DNA of 64,000 nt from Candidatus Hemicellulosilyticus sp. P3 (lineage in GTDB: Bacteria; Bacteroidota; Bacteroidia; Bacteroidales; P3), in assembly GCA_001543385.1 (NCBI GenBank), contig LPNH01000014.1:93621-157620 (forward strand), read 5' to 3'. Shown in pieces: positions 44,965-53,491 of the stretch (position 1 is the stretch's first letter; each line of letters starts with the position of its first letter). The position numbers were made by a program, and so were the translations under genes. The notes below the pieces were generated by a model. It did no database searches. It was given only the letters and a program-made list of their open reading frames with translations, and was not told where the DNA came from.

Positions 44965-45001
44965 TTGCAATAAGTGTTCAACCAACTGGTGGTGAAAAAA
45001 T

Positions 45002-45033
45002 TTTGGTAAATACGAAAATATTCGTACCTTTGC
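45002..45033 (+). promoter_or_regulatory. Promoter of tRNA-Glu and rpsT
   Basis: TTTG at 45002-45005 and TACCTTTGC at 45025-45033 are 19 bases apart, a full match to the Bacteroidetes consensus. It lies 22 bases before the mature tRNA. Confidence 0.8.
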
Positions 45034-45055
45034 ATCGCCTTTTGACGGTATATGC

Positions 45056-45133
45056 GCTCCGATCGTCTAGTTGGCCCAGGACGTGAGATTTTCATTCTCA
45101 AAATCGCGGGTTCGAATCCCGCTCGGAGTACCA
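45056..45133 (+). tRNA. tRNA-Glu (anticodon TTC)
   Basis: The acceptor arm GCTCCGA pairs with TCGGAGT (first pair G-T). The anticodon arm is TGAGA-TTTTCAT-TCTCA with anticodon TTC, and the T-arm contains GGGTTCGAATCCC. The discriminator A and an encoded CCA follow. rpsT begins 37 bases later and is probably on the same transcript. Confidence 0.95.
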
Positions 45134-45170
45134 AAACACTTCAAGAAAGAAAAAGTTTCTATTTAAAATC

Positions 45171-45422
45171 ATGGCACATCACATTTCTGCAAAAAAGAGA
45201 ATCCGTTCCAGCGAGAAAAGAAGAGTGGAGAACAGATACTACGCCAAGACCATGCGCAACGCGCTGCGTGACTTCCGCGCCCTGAAGGACAAGGCTGTCG
45301 CCACCGAGAAACTGCCCAAGATGGTCTCCATCATCGACAAGCTGGCCAAGCGTTCGGTTATCCACAAGAACAAGGCCGCCAATCTCAAGTCGAAACTGAC
45401 TAAACAAGTCAACGCAATGTAA
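45171..45422 (+). CDS. rpsT: 30S ribosomal protein S20
   Basis: An 83-residue basic helical protein beginning MAHHISAKKRIRSSEKRR, with MVSIIDKLAKRSVIHKNKAA near the end, as in bS20. It binds 16S rRNA early in 30S assembly. A terminator follows 35 bases after the stop. Confidence 0.97.
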   Translation: MAHHISAKKRIRSSEKRRVENRYYAKTMRNALRDFRALKDKAVATEKLPKMVSIIDKLAKRSVIHKNKAANLKSKLTKQVNAM

Positions 45423-45457
45423 ATCGTCCTACACTCTCGACCGACGAGATCCACATA

Positions 45458-45486
45458 AAGCCAGTTCAGATGAATTGGCTTTTTTG
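45458..45486 (+). terminator. Terminator after rpsT
   Basis: AAAGCCAGTTCA pairs with TGAATTGGCTTT (one G-T pair) around a two-base gap, followed by T residues. Confidence 0.75.
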
Positions 45487-45579
45487 CTTGTTTTTATAAG
45501 ACCACGGACACTCAAACCGTCACCTATAAATCCAATTCCCGTTTCAACCATATTCTTTTATCATCTAACACCCGGAAAA

Positions 45580-47043
45580 ATGAAACACGGTTTCGACAAC
45601 AACAAGTATCTTAAGATCCAATCCGAACACATCAAGGAACGCATCGGACAGTTTGGCGACAAACTCTACCTTGAGTTTGGAGGCAAACTGTTCGACGACT
45701 ATCATGCCAGTCGTGTATTGCCTGGATTTCAGCCCGACAGCAAGCTCAAGATGCTGATGCACCTCAAGGACGAAGCCGAGATTGTCATTGTCATCAGCGC
45801 CCGGGACATCGAGAAAAACAAGGTGCGCGGCGACCTGGGCATCACCTACGACGTGGATGTGCTGCGCCTGCGCGAAGAGTTCATCCTCCGCGGCCTCATG
45901 GTGGGCTCGGTGGTCATCACGCATTTCAACGGACAATCGAGCGCCATCGCCTATCGCGAACGCCTGGAGCGAATGGGCATTGCCGTCTATTACCACTACA
46001 CCATTGAAGGCTATCCGACCAATGTTGCCTTGATCGATTCCGACGAAGGCTTTGGCCGCAACGATTATGTGCAGACCGAGCGTCCGCTGGTAGTGGTCAC
46101 CGCCCCGGGCCCCGGCAGCGGCAAGATGGCTGTCTGCCTGAGCCAACTCTACCAAGAAAACAAACGCGGCATAAAAGCCGGATATGCCAAGTTTGAGACG
46201 TTCCCGGTATGGAACCTGCCTCTCAAACACCCTGTCAACATTGCCTATGAAGCCGCCACCGCCGACCTCAATGACGTGAATATGATCGACCCTTTCCATC
46301 TGGAGGCTTACGGCAAGACCACTGTCAACTATAACCGCGACATTGAGATATTCCCCGTGCTGAACGCCATCTTCGAAGGCATCTACGGCGAAAATCCCTA
46401 CAAGTCGCCCACCGATATGGGAGTGAATATGGCGGGGTTCTGCATCAGCGACGACGATGTCTGCGCCCAAGCCTCGAAGGATGAAATCATCCGCCGCTAC
46501 TATACAGCGCTTTGCAATCTGGCCAACGGCAAGTCGAGTGAGAATGAGGTGGGGAAAATCGCGCTGCTTATGAAACAGGCGAAAATAAGCACGCAAGACC
46601 GCCGCACCACTGTGGCGGCACACCGGCGTCAGGAGCTGGAGAAGTGTCCCGCCTCGGCCATCGAGCTGTCCGACGGCACCATCATCACCGCACACGCCAG
46701 CGACCTGTTGGGTTCCAGCGCAGCGCTGATTCTCAACGTCTTGAAACATCTTGCCCACATTGACCACGCGGTCAAACTTATCCCGCAGGAGATGATTGAA
46801 CCCATACAGCGCACAAAAGTGGAGCTGCTACACGGACACAACCCGCGCCTGCACTCCGACGAGACGTTGGTGGCGCTCTCCATGCTCTCGTTGAACGATG
46901 AGAATTGCCGCCGTGCCCTGGCCGCCATACCGCAGCTACAAGGATGCCAAGGCCACGCCACCGAGATGCTCAGCGAGGTGGACCGTAAGATTTTCAAAAA
47001 ACTGGGCATCGGCATGACCAGCGACCCTGTCAAAAAACAATAG
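45580..47043 (+). CDS. DUF1846 protein
   Basis: A 487-residue protein of family DUF1846 (PF08903). MKHGFDNNKYLKIQSEHIKE at the start and TAPGPGSGKMAVCLSQLYQE near residue 174, a P-loop-like nucleotide site, are characteristic. The reaction is not established. A structure from the family shows a nucleotide-binding fold, as far as I recall. The ATG at 45580 matches family starts; earlier in-frame codons overlap the rpsT terminator. Confidence 0.85.
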   Translation: MKHGFDNNKYLKIQSEHIKERIGQFGDKLYLEFGGKLFDDYHASRVLPGFQPDSKLKMLMHLKDEAEIVIVISARDIEKNKVRGDLGITYDVDVLRLREEFILRGLMVGSVVITHFNGQSSAIAYRERLERMGIAVYYHYTIEGYPTNVALIDSDEGFGRNDYVQTERPLVVVTAPGPGSGKMAVCLSQLYQENKRGIKAGYAKFETFPVWNLPLKHPVNIAYEAATADLNDVNMIDPFHLEAYGKTTVNYNRDIEIFPVLNAIFEGIYGENPYKSPTDMGVNMAGFCISDDDVCAQASKDEIIRRYYTALCNLANGKSSENEVGKIALLMKQAKISTQDRRTTVAAHRRQELEKCPASAIELSDGTIITAHASDLLGSSAALILNVLKHLAHIDHAVKLIPQEMIEPIQRTKVELLHGHNPRLHSDETLVALSMLSLNDENCRRALAAIPQLQGCQGHATEMLSEVDRKIFKKLGIGMTSDPVKKQ

Positions 47044-47108
47044 GGACCGGCAACGCGGACGGAAGTCCTGTCACCTCTCCCGGTCATTTATCAACAATCT
47101 CTGAAAGC

Positions 47109-48395
47109 ATGATGAACATCCTTCTCTTGGGCTCGGGCGGACGCGAACACGCCATCGCCCGCAAGATTGTGCAAAGCAGCCGCTGCGACCGGCTTTATAT
47201 CGCTCCCGGCAATGCAGGAACCGCCGAATGCGGCACTAATGTACAACTGGACCCCATGGACTTCAACGCCGTGGCCGACTTTGTGTTGCAACAGCGGGTG
47301 GAGATGCTTGTGGTGGGACCGGAGGCACCGCTGGTGGACGGCATCGCCGACCACTTTGCCGACCACGACGCTCTGCGCCACGTCAAAGTGATTGGGCCTA
47401 AGCGCCAAGGCGCTATGCTTGAAGGCAGCAAAGACTATGCCAAGGCTTTCATGTCGCGCCACGCCATACCCACCGCACGGTACCGCACCTTTACCCGCGA
47501 GACTGTTGCCGACGGCTACGCTTTTCTCGACAGCCTGCAGGCCCCCTATGTGTTGAAGGCCGACGGACTGGCTGCCGGAAAAGGGGTGTTGATAGAGCCC
47601 GGACTGGAGACGGCGAAGGCTCATCTTGAGGAGATGCTGGGCGGCAAGTTCGGCGCTGCCAGCACCAGCGTGGTCATAGAAGAGTATTTGAGCGGTATTG
47701 AACTCAGCGTCTTTGTGCTCACCGACGGCGAGCACTACCTGATGCTGCCCGAGGCCAAGGACTACAAGCGCATCGGCGAGGGCGACACCGGCCTCAACAC
47801 CGGAGGTATGGGATCGGTGAGCCCCGTGCCGTTTGCCGACAGCGCATTCATGCGCAAGGTGGAGGAACGGATTGTACGCCCCACCGTACAGGGGCTGCGC
47901 GACGAGCATATCGACTACCGTGGCTTTATCTTCGTCGGCCTGATGTGCTGCAACGGCGACCCTTACGTCATCGAATACAATGTGCGCATGGGCGATCCCG
48001 AGACCGAGAGTGTGTTCCCACGCATCAAGAGCGACGTGGTGGAACTCTTCGAGCACACTGCCCTGGGAAGCCTTGACCGTTGTACCCTCGAGGTGGACCG
48101 TCGCGCGGCGGCCTGTGTGATGATGGTGGCTGGAGGCTACCCCGAGTCCTATGCCAAAGGTGCCGCCATCGACCTCGGCGCCGGGAGCGATGACGTGCAG
48201 CTGTTTCACTGCGGCACCGTGCGTGCCGACGACGGCACACTGCGCACCAACGGCGGACGTGTCATCTGCACCACGGCGCTGTCCGACACCCTTGAATCGG
48301 CCCTGCGGCAAAGCTATCGCCGGGCCGAAGCCATCGGATGGCAAGACAAGTATATGCGTCGCGATATCGGCCAGGACCTCCTGCGGCTGCTGTAG
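47109..48395 (+). CDS. purD: Phosphoribosylamine-glycine ligase
   Basis: A 428-residue ATP-grasp enzyme of purine synthesis. MNILLLGSGGREHAIA, APGNAGTAE and VGPEAPLVDGIAD form the amino-terminal domain; ADGLAAGKGVLI and EYLSGIELSVFVLTDG belong to the ATP-grasp core; NVRMGDPETESVFPRI is the metal-binding stretch. The start is one of two adjacent ATGs. It converges with the thiamine operon. Confidence 0.97.
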   Translation: MMNILLLGSGGREHAIARKIVQSSRCDRLYIAPGNAGTAECGTNVQLDPMDFNAVADFVLQQRVEMLVVGPEAPLVDGIADHFADHDALRHVKVIGPKRQGAMLEGSKDYAKAFMSRHAIPTARYRTFTRETVADGYAFLDSLQAPYVLKADGLAAGKGVLIEPGLETAKAHLEEMLGGKFGAASTSVVIEEYLSGIELSVFVLTDGEHYLMLPEAKDYKRIGEGDTGLNTGGMGSVSPVPFADSAFMRKVEERIVRPTVQGLRDEHIDYRGFIFVGLMCCNGDPYVIEYNVRMGDPETESVFPRIKSDVVELFEHTALGSLDRCTLEVDRRAAACVMMVAGGYPESYAKGAAIDLGAGSDDVQLFHCGTVRADDGTLRTNGGRVICTTALSDTLESALRQSYRRAEAIGWQDKYMRRDIGQDLLRLL

Positions 48396-48445
48396 AAAAG
48401 AATACCCCACCCCATGGTACGCGCCCGGATATGACAGGGCGGCGA

Positions 48446-49090
48446 TCAGCTTTTGGGGTCGTAGGTACGGAAGACGATGAGCCAGCTGTCGGAGCGCAGC
48501 TCGAAGCTGTCGGCGACGACATTGTTGAGGGTGGCCTGCCACCAGCGGTCGAGGCGCAAGCCGTCGAGAGGCCACTGCAAGCCACGGCTGCTGACGGAGG
48601 CGCCGCCCGCCATGGGGAAGACGCTGACCTGCTGCCGCGGAAAGCTCGCAAAACGCCGCTCGCCACGCATGGCGACCAGACGGCCGTAGTCGGTGAGCAT
48701 CTCGATGTCGGCGCCCGGATATTCCTCGGCGAAAGTGGCCAAGTAGCTGATGTTACCCAAGGTGTGGTCTTCCCGATGACCGGTGGCACCTATAATGGTG
48801 AATGTTGAATCTTGTATTCCGAATCGGGAGATAGCCCATGTCATAGCTTTGTGCAGGTCGTTGTAGTCCTGCTCGTCGACCTGCACCCATTTGTCTCCCA
48901 GCAACATTTTGTCAGTCGCTGTCAGCGAGTCGCCGTCGCCTACCACCATGTAATCCGGGATTTTGAATCCAGTATGGAGAAGGCTCTTACAGGCCGCGTC
49001 ACAACAGACCACAAAGTCGGCATCGCGCAGGGCGCAAAGCGGCTCCGGACGGGTGGGGAAATCGCCGGCGGCGAGGATGACGATATTCAT
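48446..49090 (-). CDS. Thiamine pyrophosphokinase
   Basis: A 214-residue enzyme turning thiamine into thiamine diphosphate. CDAACKSLLHTGFKIPDYMV and VGDGDSL hold the conserved acidic substrate residues, and GATGHREDHTLGNISYL the nucleotide and thiamine loop. The ATG at 49090 is the first Met of the domain; the longer open frame before it is antisense to other sequence and lacks family similarity. It is the last gene of the TPP-riboswitch operon and overlaps the transporter gene by four bases, so imported thiamine is trapped by pyrophosphorylation. Confidence 0.92.
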   Translation of the reverse strand: MNIVILAAGDFPTRPEPLCALRDADFVVCCDAACKSLLHTGFKIPDYMVVGDGDSLTATDKMLLGDKWVQVDEQDYNDLHKAMTWAISRFGIQDSTFTIIGATGHREDHTLGNISYLATFAEEYPGADIEMLTDYGRLVAMRGERRFASFPRQQVSVFPMAGGASVSSRGLQWPLDGLRLDRWWQATLNNVVADSFELRSDSWLIVFRTYDPKS

Positions 49091-49686
49091 GGTTTGACGG
49101 CCTGATTGTTTGTTTGTCCAAGGGCTTCTTTCCTCCAGCGGATAACGCCGAGGACACAGAAGACCTCGAAGACGACATAGAGAACGGCGGAGGCGTAATT
49201 GCCCGTAAGCCAGAAGATGGAAATCATCACGGGCTCCACAATCATCCAGCAGATCCACTGCTGCCACCACTTCTGGGTGAGCATCATCATGGCGACGATG
49301 GTCAGCGCCGACGAGATGCCGTCGAGCACTGGATAGCTGCTCTCGTCGGGGAGCTGGCTCAACAGAAACCAAAAGGCCACACTCAGCACCCCTGTCAGCA
49401 GCACGATCTGCCACCAGTAGCGAGGCGGACAGGAGGTGATGGGACGCTCGCCGTCTTTGGCCCCCTTTTTCTGCACGACGCCGCGCCAGACCAGTATGCC
49501 ATAGACCGACATCACAAAGTTGTAGCAGCAGATGGCCCCGTTGGCATAGATGCCCGATGTGAAATCGATGACGATGTAGAAGGCCGACATCAGCAGACTG
49601 AGCGGCCAGAACCACCGGTCTGCCCTGTATTCGCTGACGATATAGGCCAGACCGATGATTGCGCCGATGATTTCAAAGAGGGTCAT
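49087..49686 (-). CDS. PnuC-family vitamin transporter, probably thiamine (PnuT)
   Basis: A 199-residue membrane protein with about seven membrane segments: IIGAIIGLAYIVSEYRADRW at the start and WICWMIVEPVMISIF near 160 are typical of PnuC-like carriers. PnuC itself carries nicotinamide riboside. The riboswitch-controlled position between a TonB receptor and thiamine pyrophosphokinase identifies this copy as the thiamine version known from Bacteroides. Transport is facilitated diffusion driven by the kinase. Confidence 0.88.
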   Translation of the reverse strand: MTLFEIIGAIIGLAYIVSEYRADRWFWPLSLLMSAFYIVIDFTSGIYANGAICCYNFVMSVYGILVWRGVVQKKGAKDGERPITSCPPRYWWQIVLLTGVLSVAFWFLLSQLPDESSYPVLDGISSALTIVAMMMLTQKWWQQWICWMIVEPVMISIFWLTGNYASAVLYVVFEVFCVLGVIRWRKEALGQTNNQAVKP

Positions 49687-49733
49687 GGGAATTGCAGAGG
49701 GTTGTCAGGGTTTCCCCGCCAAGCAGGTGCGTC

Positions 49734-51971
49734 TTAAAATCTATAAATCAGCCTTGCCATGAAGTTGGTCCCGGGCTGCTGCAGCCAGGTGCGGTCGTGG
49801 TGGTAGTAGACGGTGCCGGGGGTGGTCCAGTCGTCGGACCAGTCTCCGGCCCAGGCGTTGAGACGGTAGCGGTGGTCCAAAAGGTTGTTGACAAGGAGCT
49901 GCGCCTCGATCTCGTTGCTGCCGTGCAGATGCCAGGTGTAGGAAGCTTTGAGGTTGAGCAGGAAGTAGGGGTCGATGGCGTAGCACTCGCGGCCGGTGTT
50001 GTCGGCATATTGCTTGCCGACATATTTGCCGATGAGCTGCAGCCTGGCGTCTTTGACGGGGGTGAAGGTGGCGATGGCGGCACCGACAACAGCGGGGGAC
50101 AGGGCCAGGTCGGTGTTGGCGGTGTGGAGGGTGGTCTGGCTGTCACCGTCGGCAAAGTCGGAATAGAGATTGTCTATCACTTTGTTGCTGCTCAAGGTCA
50201 GGTTGGCGTCCATACGGAACCAGTCGGTCACTCTCACGCCGCCCTCCAGCTCGACGCCCAGCCGATAGCTTTTGTCGACATTCTCCATCAGGGCATAGCC
50301 TGTCAGCACGTCGCCGTTGGGTGTGAGCTGGTCTTTGTAGAGCATGGCATAGAGGTTGGCGCTGAAAGCCCAGCGAGGCTGCACAGTCTGATAGCCCAGC
50401 TCGAGGTCGAGCATGGTCTCGGGCTTGATTTCCTCACCGTTGGCAAAAGCGCTCATGATGTCGAAACGCACCGGCTCGCGGTTGCTGACACCCGCCACAA
50501 AGTAGGTGCGCTGAGTGGTGCTGATGCGGTAGTTGACGCCCACCTTGGGGTTGAAGAAGAGGTATTTGTTGGTGAAGTCGAACAGCGTGTCCGGGATGAC
50601 ATCGTCCCCGTCGCCATGGATGCGGTAGTCGACAATGCGCAACTGCAGGTCGGCATAGGCGTTGAGGTCGGCGGAAAAGTCGTAGGTGGCTTTGGCGTAG
50701 AGGGAGTTGTCGGCCTTCACTGAGTTGTTGTCGTACCAGCGGTGGGGCAGCGAAGCGTGCAGCGAGGTGTCGCGCACCCAGATGACGTTGCCGAACTGGT
50801 CGCCGTTGTAATAGGTGAAGTTGTCGCCGAGGGTGAGGGTGAGGTTCTCTCCGGTGTAGTTCACAGCTGCATTGGCGGTGAGGGCGTTGTTATCCATCTG
50901 TTTGCGGAAGATGACATCGCTCACCCCAGCGAAGGGGGAGGGGACATATCCGCTGTAGGCAGTCATGTATTGCTCGTAGTAGCCGTCGCCGTGGGTGAAG
51001 TCAAGGGCGGCTTTGAGGCTCCAGCGGTCAGTGAAGAGGTGCGAGACGTACAACTGATAATGGCGCTGCCAATAGTTGTCTGTCTCATCGGGGTAGTACA
51101 TGGTGTGACCGTCCATGTCGTATTCGCCAGCCGAATTGTAGCGGGGATCGGCGTCGAGCTGCCAGTCGTAGGCACCGTTCCAGGTGATGCCGGTGGTCTG
51201 GCTGCCAATGATGGTGAGGAGTTTGACAAGTGTGCGTTCACCGTACCACGACAGGCTGCCGAAGAAGCTCTGCTGGTCGGTGCCGAAGCTGCGGATGTAG
51301 CCGTCGCTGGTGAGGCCGCTGTAGGCAAAGTCGAAGCTCAAGCCGTTTTTCAAAATGCCGGTTCCGGCATTGACACTGTACTGACGGGTGTTCCAGCTTC
51401 CGAAGCCCAGGTCGGCTTCGCCGTAGGAGCGGTTGCGGGCGTTGAGGGTCTGCAGGTTGATGGCGGCGCCAAAGGCGGGGCTGCCGCCTGTCGAGGCACC
51501 CACACCGCGTTGTATCTGCAGGCTCTGCGCCATGCCGCCAAGGTTGGGGATGTTGTACCAAAAGACCTGCTGGCTCTCGGGGTCGTTGAGGGTGATGCCG
51601 TTGATGTTCACATTGATGCGGCTGGGGTCGACTCCGCGTATGCGCAGTGAGACGCCGCCGACGGCACCGTTCTCGCCGGTGGCGACGACGGATGGCTGGC
51701 TCTCGAGCATGAAAGGTATGCTGACTTGGCTGCGGGCGTCGCGCAACGCTTCCTGACGCAAGGTGCCGGTGGTCAGCGGCACCTTGTTGCTGACCCGCAC
51801 GTCACGAATCATCACCTCGTCAAGGGTGCGCAGGGTGTCCTGGGCTTTTAAGGTTGAAGGTTGAAAGTTGAAGGTTGAAAATGCCAAGACCATGCAGGCT
51901 ATCATCTGCTTGGCGTTGAAACGGGTGGCCCGATGCTGATAGCGGCCACAGCTATTGGTTTGTGTTTTCAT
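49734..51971 (-). CDS. TonB-dependent outer-membrane receptor for thiamine
   Basis: A 745-residue receptor. The plug domain has LDEVMIRDVRVSNKVPLTTG near residue 50 and the LRIRGVDPSRINVNINGITL stretch. The beta-barrel ends in the typical aromatic GTNFMARLIYRF. The ATG lies only a few bases behind a TPP riboswitch, and the downstream genes are the inner-membrane carrier and thiamine pyrophosphokinase, so the ligand is very probably thiamine. The signal region is unusual: residues coded by 51850-51881 consist of four copies of a seven-base repeat. Confidence 0.9.
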   Translation of the reverse strand: MKTQTNSCGRYQHRATRFNAKQMIACMVLAFSTFNFQPSTLKAQDTLRTLDEVMIRDVRVSNKVPLTTGTLRQEALRDARSQVSIPFMLESQPSVVATGENGAVGGVSLRIRGVDPSRINVNINGITLNDPESQQVFWYNIPNLGGMAQSLQIQRGVGASTGGSPAFGAAINLQTLNARNRSYGEADLGFGSWNTRQYSVNAGTGILKNGLSFDFAYSGLTSDGYIRSFGTDQQSFFGSLSWYGERTLVKLLTIIGSQTTGITWNGAYDWQLDADPRYNSAGEYDMDGHTMYYPDETDNYWQRHYQLYVSHLFTDRWSLKAALDFTHGDGYYEQYMTAYSGYVPSPFAGVSDVIFRKQMDNNALTANAAVNYTGENLTLTLGDNFTYYNGDQFGNVIWVRDTSLHASLPHRWYDNNSVKADNSLYAKATYDFSADLNAYADLQLRIVDYRIHGDGDDVIPDTLFDFTNKYLFFNPKVGVNYRISTTQRTYFVAGVSNREPVRFDIMSAFANGEEIKPETMLDLELGYQTVQPRWAFSANLYAMLYKDQLTPNGDVLTGYALMENVDKSYRLGVELEGGVRVTDWFRMDANLTLSSNKVIDNLYSDFADGDSQTTLHTANTDLALSPAVVGAAIATFTPVKDARLQLIGKYVGKQYADNTGRECYAIDPYFLLNLKASYTWHLHGSNEIEAQLLVNNLLDHRYRLNAWAGDWSDDWTTPGTVYYHHDRTWLQQPGTNFMARLIYRF
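51850..51881. repeat. Heptanucleotide tandem repeat in the receptor signal-peptide region
   Basis: Four tandem AGGTTGA units (one base differs in the third) lie inside the coding region, just before the predicted signal cleavage. The unit length is not a multiple of three. Confidence 0.75.
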
Positions 51972-51973
51972 AG

Positions 51974-52074
51974 TCTTTCCTCCGCCGGCATTATCCGGAT
52001 CAGGTTCGAGGGTCTGTTCTCAGCCGCACCGCCGCGACATGCACTTAGTCAACGCGATGCAACACCCCTAAACT
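51974..52074 (-). promoter_or_regulatory. TPP riboswitch (THI element)
   Basis: Read on the minus strand the conserved blocks appear in order: TAGGGGTGTTGC, then GCGGCTGAGAACAGACCC, then GAACCTGATCCGGATAATG and GCCGGCGGAGGAAAG. These are the TPP aptamer hallmarks, including CUGAGA. The last block contains the only Shine-Dalgarno-like run, and the receptor ATG follows three bases after the element. Control of translation by hiding this site when TPP is bound is likely. Confidence 0.95.
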
Positions 52075-52098
52075 GTGTTCTGTCTCTCGAAACTCGCG

Positions 52099-52107
52099 GC
52101 AAAGATA
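52099..52107 (-). promoter_or_regulatory. -7 box of the thiamine operon
   Basis: TATCTTTGC on the minus strand, 25 bases upstream of the riboswitch core. Confidence 0.6.
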
Positions 52108-52156
52108 CAAAAATTTGCTTATACCGGTCCGTCCGGCGCATTATTTGTTTTTTTCG

Positions 52157-52165
52157 TACCTTTGC
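52157..52165 (+). promoter_or_regulatory. -7 box of pth
   Basis: TACCTTTGC on the plus strand, 31 bases before the pth ATG. It is divergent from the thiamine operon promoter. Confidence 0.6.
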
Positions 52166-52196
52166 AAGGTAAATAATACGTTTTCGCAAACCGGAG

Positions 52197-52781
52197 ATGA
52201 GCTATCTGATTGTCGGCTTGGGTAATGTGGGCGGCGAATATGAAGAGACACGCCACAACTGCGGATTTATGGTGGTTGACGCGCTGGCGCACAGTGCCGG
52301 CGCACAGTGGCGGCTGGAGCGGCACGCCTATCGTGCCGAGATGCACCATAAAGGACGCACCCTGGTGCTCATCAAACCGACAACATATATGAATTTGAGC
52401 GGGAAGGCGGTCAACTACTGGCTGGCCCGGGAGAAGGTGCCGCTGGAGAATCTGCTGGTGGTGGTGGATGACTTGGCATTGCCGGTCGGCGTGCTTCGCA
52501 TGAAGAAGCAGGGCTCGAACGGAGGCCACAACGGATTGGCCGACATCGAGGCCGCGCTGCACAGCGCCAACTATTGCCGGTTGCGTGTAGGCATCGGGGC
52601 CGACTACGGACGAGGTCACCAGATTGACTATGTGCTGGGGCGGTTCAGCGAGGCCGAACGAGCGCTGCTCGACCCGCAGATTGCACGTGCCACGGAGGCG
52701 GTGAAAGCTTTTGTCACTGTCGGGGCCGACCGCGCGATGAACGAATATAACAAAACGCCCAACCCTGCCGACATCGCATGA
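52197..52781 (+). CDS. pth: Peptidyl-tRNA hydrolase
   Basis: A 194-residue enzyme recycling peptidyl-tRNA. IVGLGNVGGEYEETRHNCGF has the catalytic His near residue 20, PTTYMNLSGKAV follows, the catalytic Asp is in VVDDLALP near 97, and KQGSNGGHNGL is next. The length and motifs are standard. Its stop overlaps the coaX start by four bases, an operon with coaX and the outer-membrane protein gene. Confidence 0.97.
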   Translation: MSYLIVGLGNVGGEYEETRHNCGFMVVDALAHSAGAQWRLERHAYRAEMHHKGRTLVLIKPTTYMNLSGKAVNYWLAREKVPLENLLVVVDDLALPVGVLRMKKQGSNGGHNGLADIEAALHSANYCRLRVGIGADYGRGHQIDYVLGRFSEAERALLDPQIARATEAVKAFVTVGADRAMNEYNKTPNPADIA

Positions 52782-53491
52782 ATTTGACGCTGGACATAGG
52801 CAACAGCAACATCAAGGCGGCGCTTTTCGACACCGACGGCCGCATGGTGTGCCACTACGCCCGGCCGGTACGGGAGGACGCTCCGGCGGACTGGCCGCTC
52901 GACAGGATTGACGCGGCCATCGTCTGCGCCTCGGGAGCGCTGCCGGACCTGGCACGGTGGGTTCCGCAGGGTGTGACTCCGCACCTGTTGACACACGAAA
53001 GCCCGTTGCCTGTCCGCATCGGCTATGAGACTCCCGCCACGTTGGGCACAGACCGTATTGCAGCGGCCTGCGGCGCATGGCGTCTACACCCGCACAAGAA
53101 CAGCCTCATCGTGGACGGCGGAACCTGCGTGACGGTCGACTTCATCGACAGCGACGGCGTCTTCCACGGCGGCGCCATACTGCCCGGCATGGCAATGCGC
53201 TTTAAAGCGTTACATACTTTTACGGACAAATTGCCGTTAATAGAATATGACGGTACAGCGGCAGATGCCACCGATCCCTGCGGACACAGCACCCGCCAGT
53301 CCATCATGGCTGGCGTGGTGTGCGGATTGCGCTACGAGATAGCGGGATTTGTGGAACACTACCGACGGCATTATGACGACCTGCAGGTGTGCTACACCGG
53401 CGGGATGCCCACGTTGCCCGCCACGCGGCAACCGTATCTGGTAATGATTGGATTGAACGAGATACTGAGCCAAAAGAATGTTGAACTTTGA
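52778..53491 (+). CDS. coaX: Type III pantothenate kinase
   Basis: A 237-residue ASKHA-fold kinase for the first step of CoA synthesis. LTLDIGNSNIKAALF is the phosphate-1 motif, GTDRIAAACGAW the pantothenate-binding part and IVDGGTCVTVDFID the phosphate-2 region. Type III enzymes are the usual form in Bacteroidetes. The next gene starts inside its stop codon. Confidence 0.95.
   Translation: MNLTLDIGNSNIKAALFDTDGRMVCHYARPVREDAPADWPLDRIDAAIVCASGALPDLARWVPQGVTPHLLTHESPLPVRIGYETPATLGTDRIAAACGAWRLHPHKNSLIVDGGTCVTVDFIDSDGVFHGGAILPGMAMRFKALHTFTDKLPLIEYDGTAADATDPCGHSTRQSIMAGVVCGLRYEIAGFVEHYRRHYDDLQVCYTGGMPTLPATRQPYLVMIGLNEILSQKNVEL

Noticed and set aside
47091..48575. A 494-codon open frame opposite purD
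   Set aside because: It is the antisense shadow of purD with His/Val/Ala-rich low-complexity sequence. The same applies to long antisense frames opposite rodA, ricT, kbl, DUF1846 and the TPR gene.
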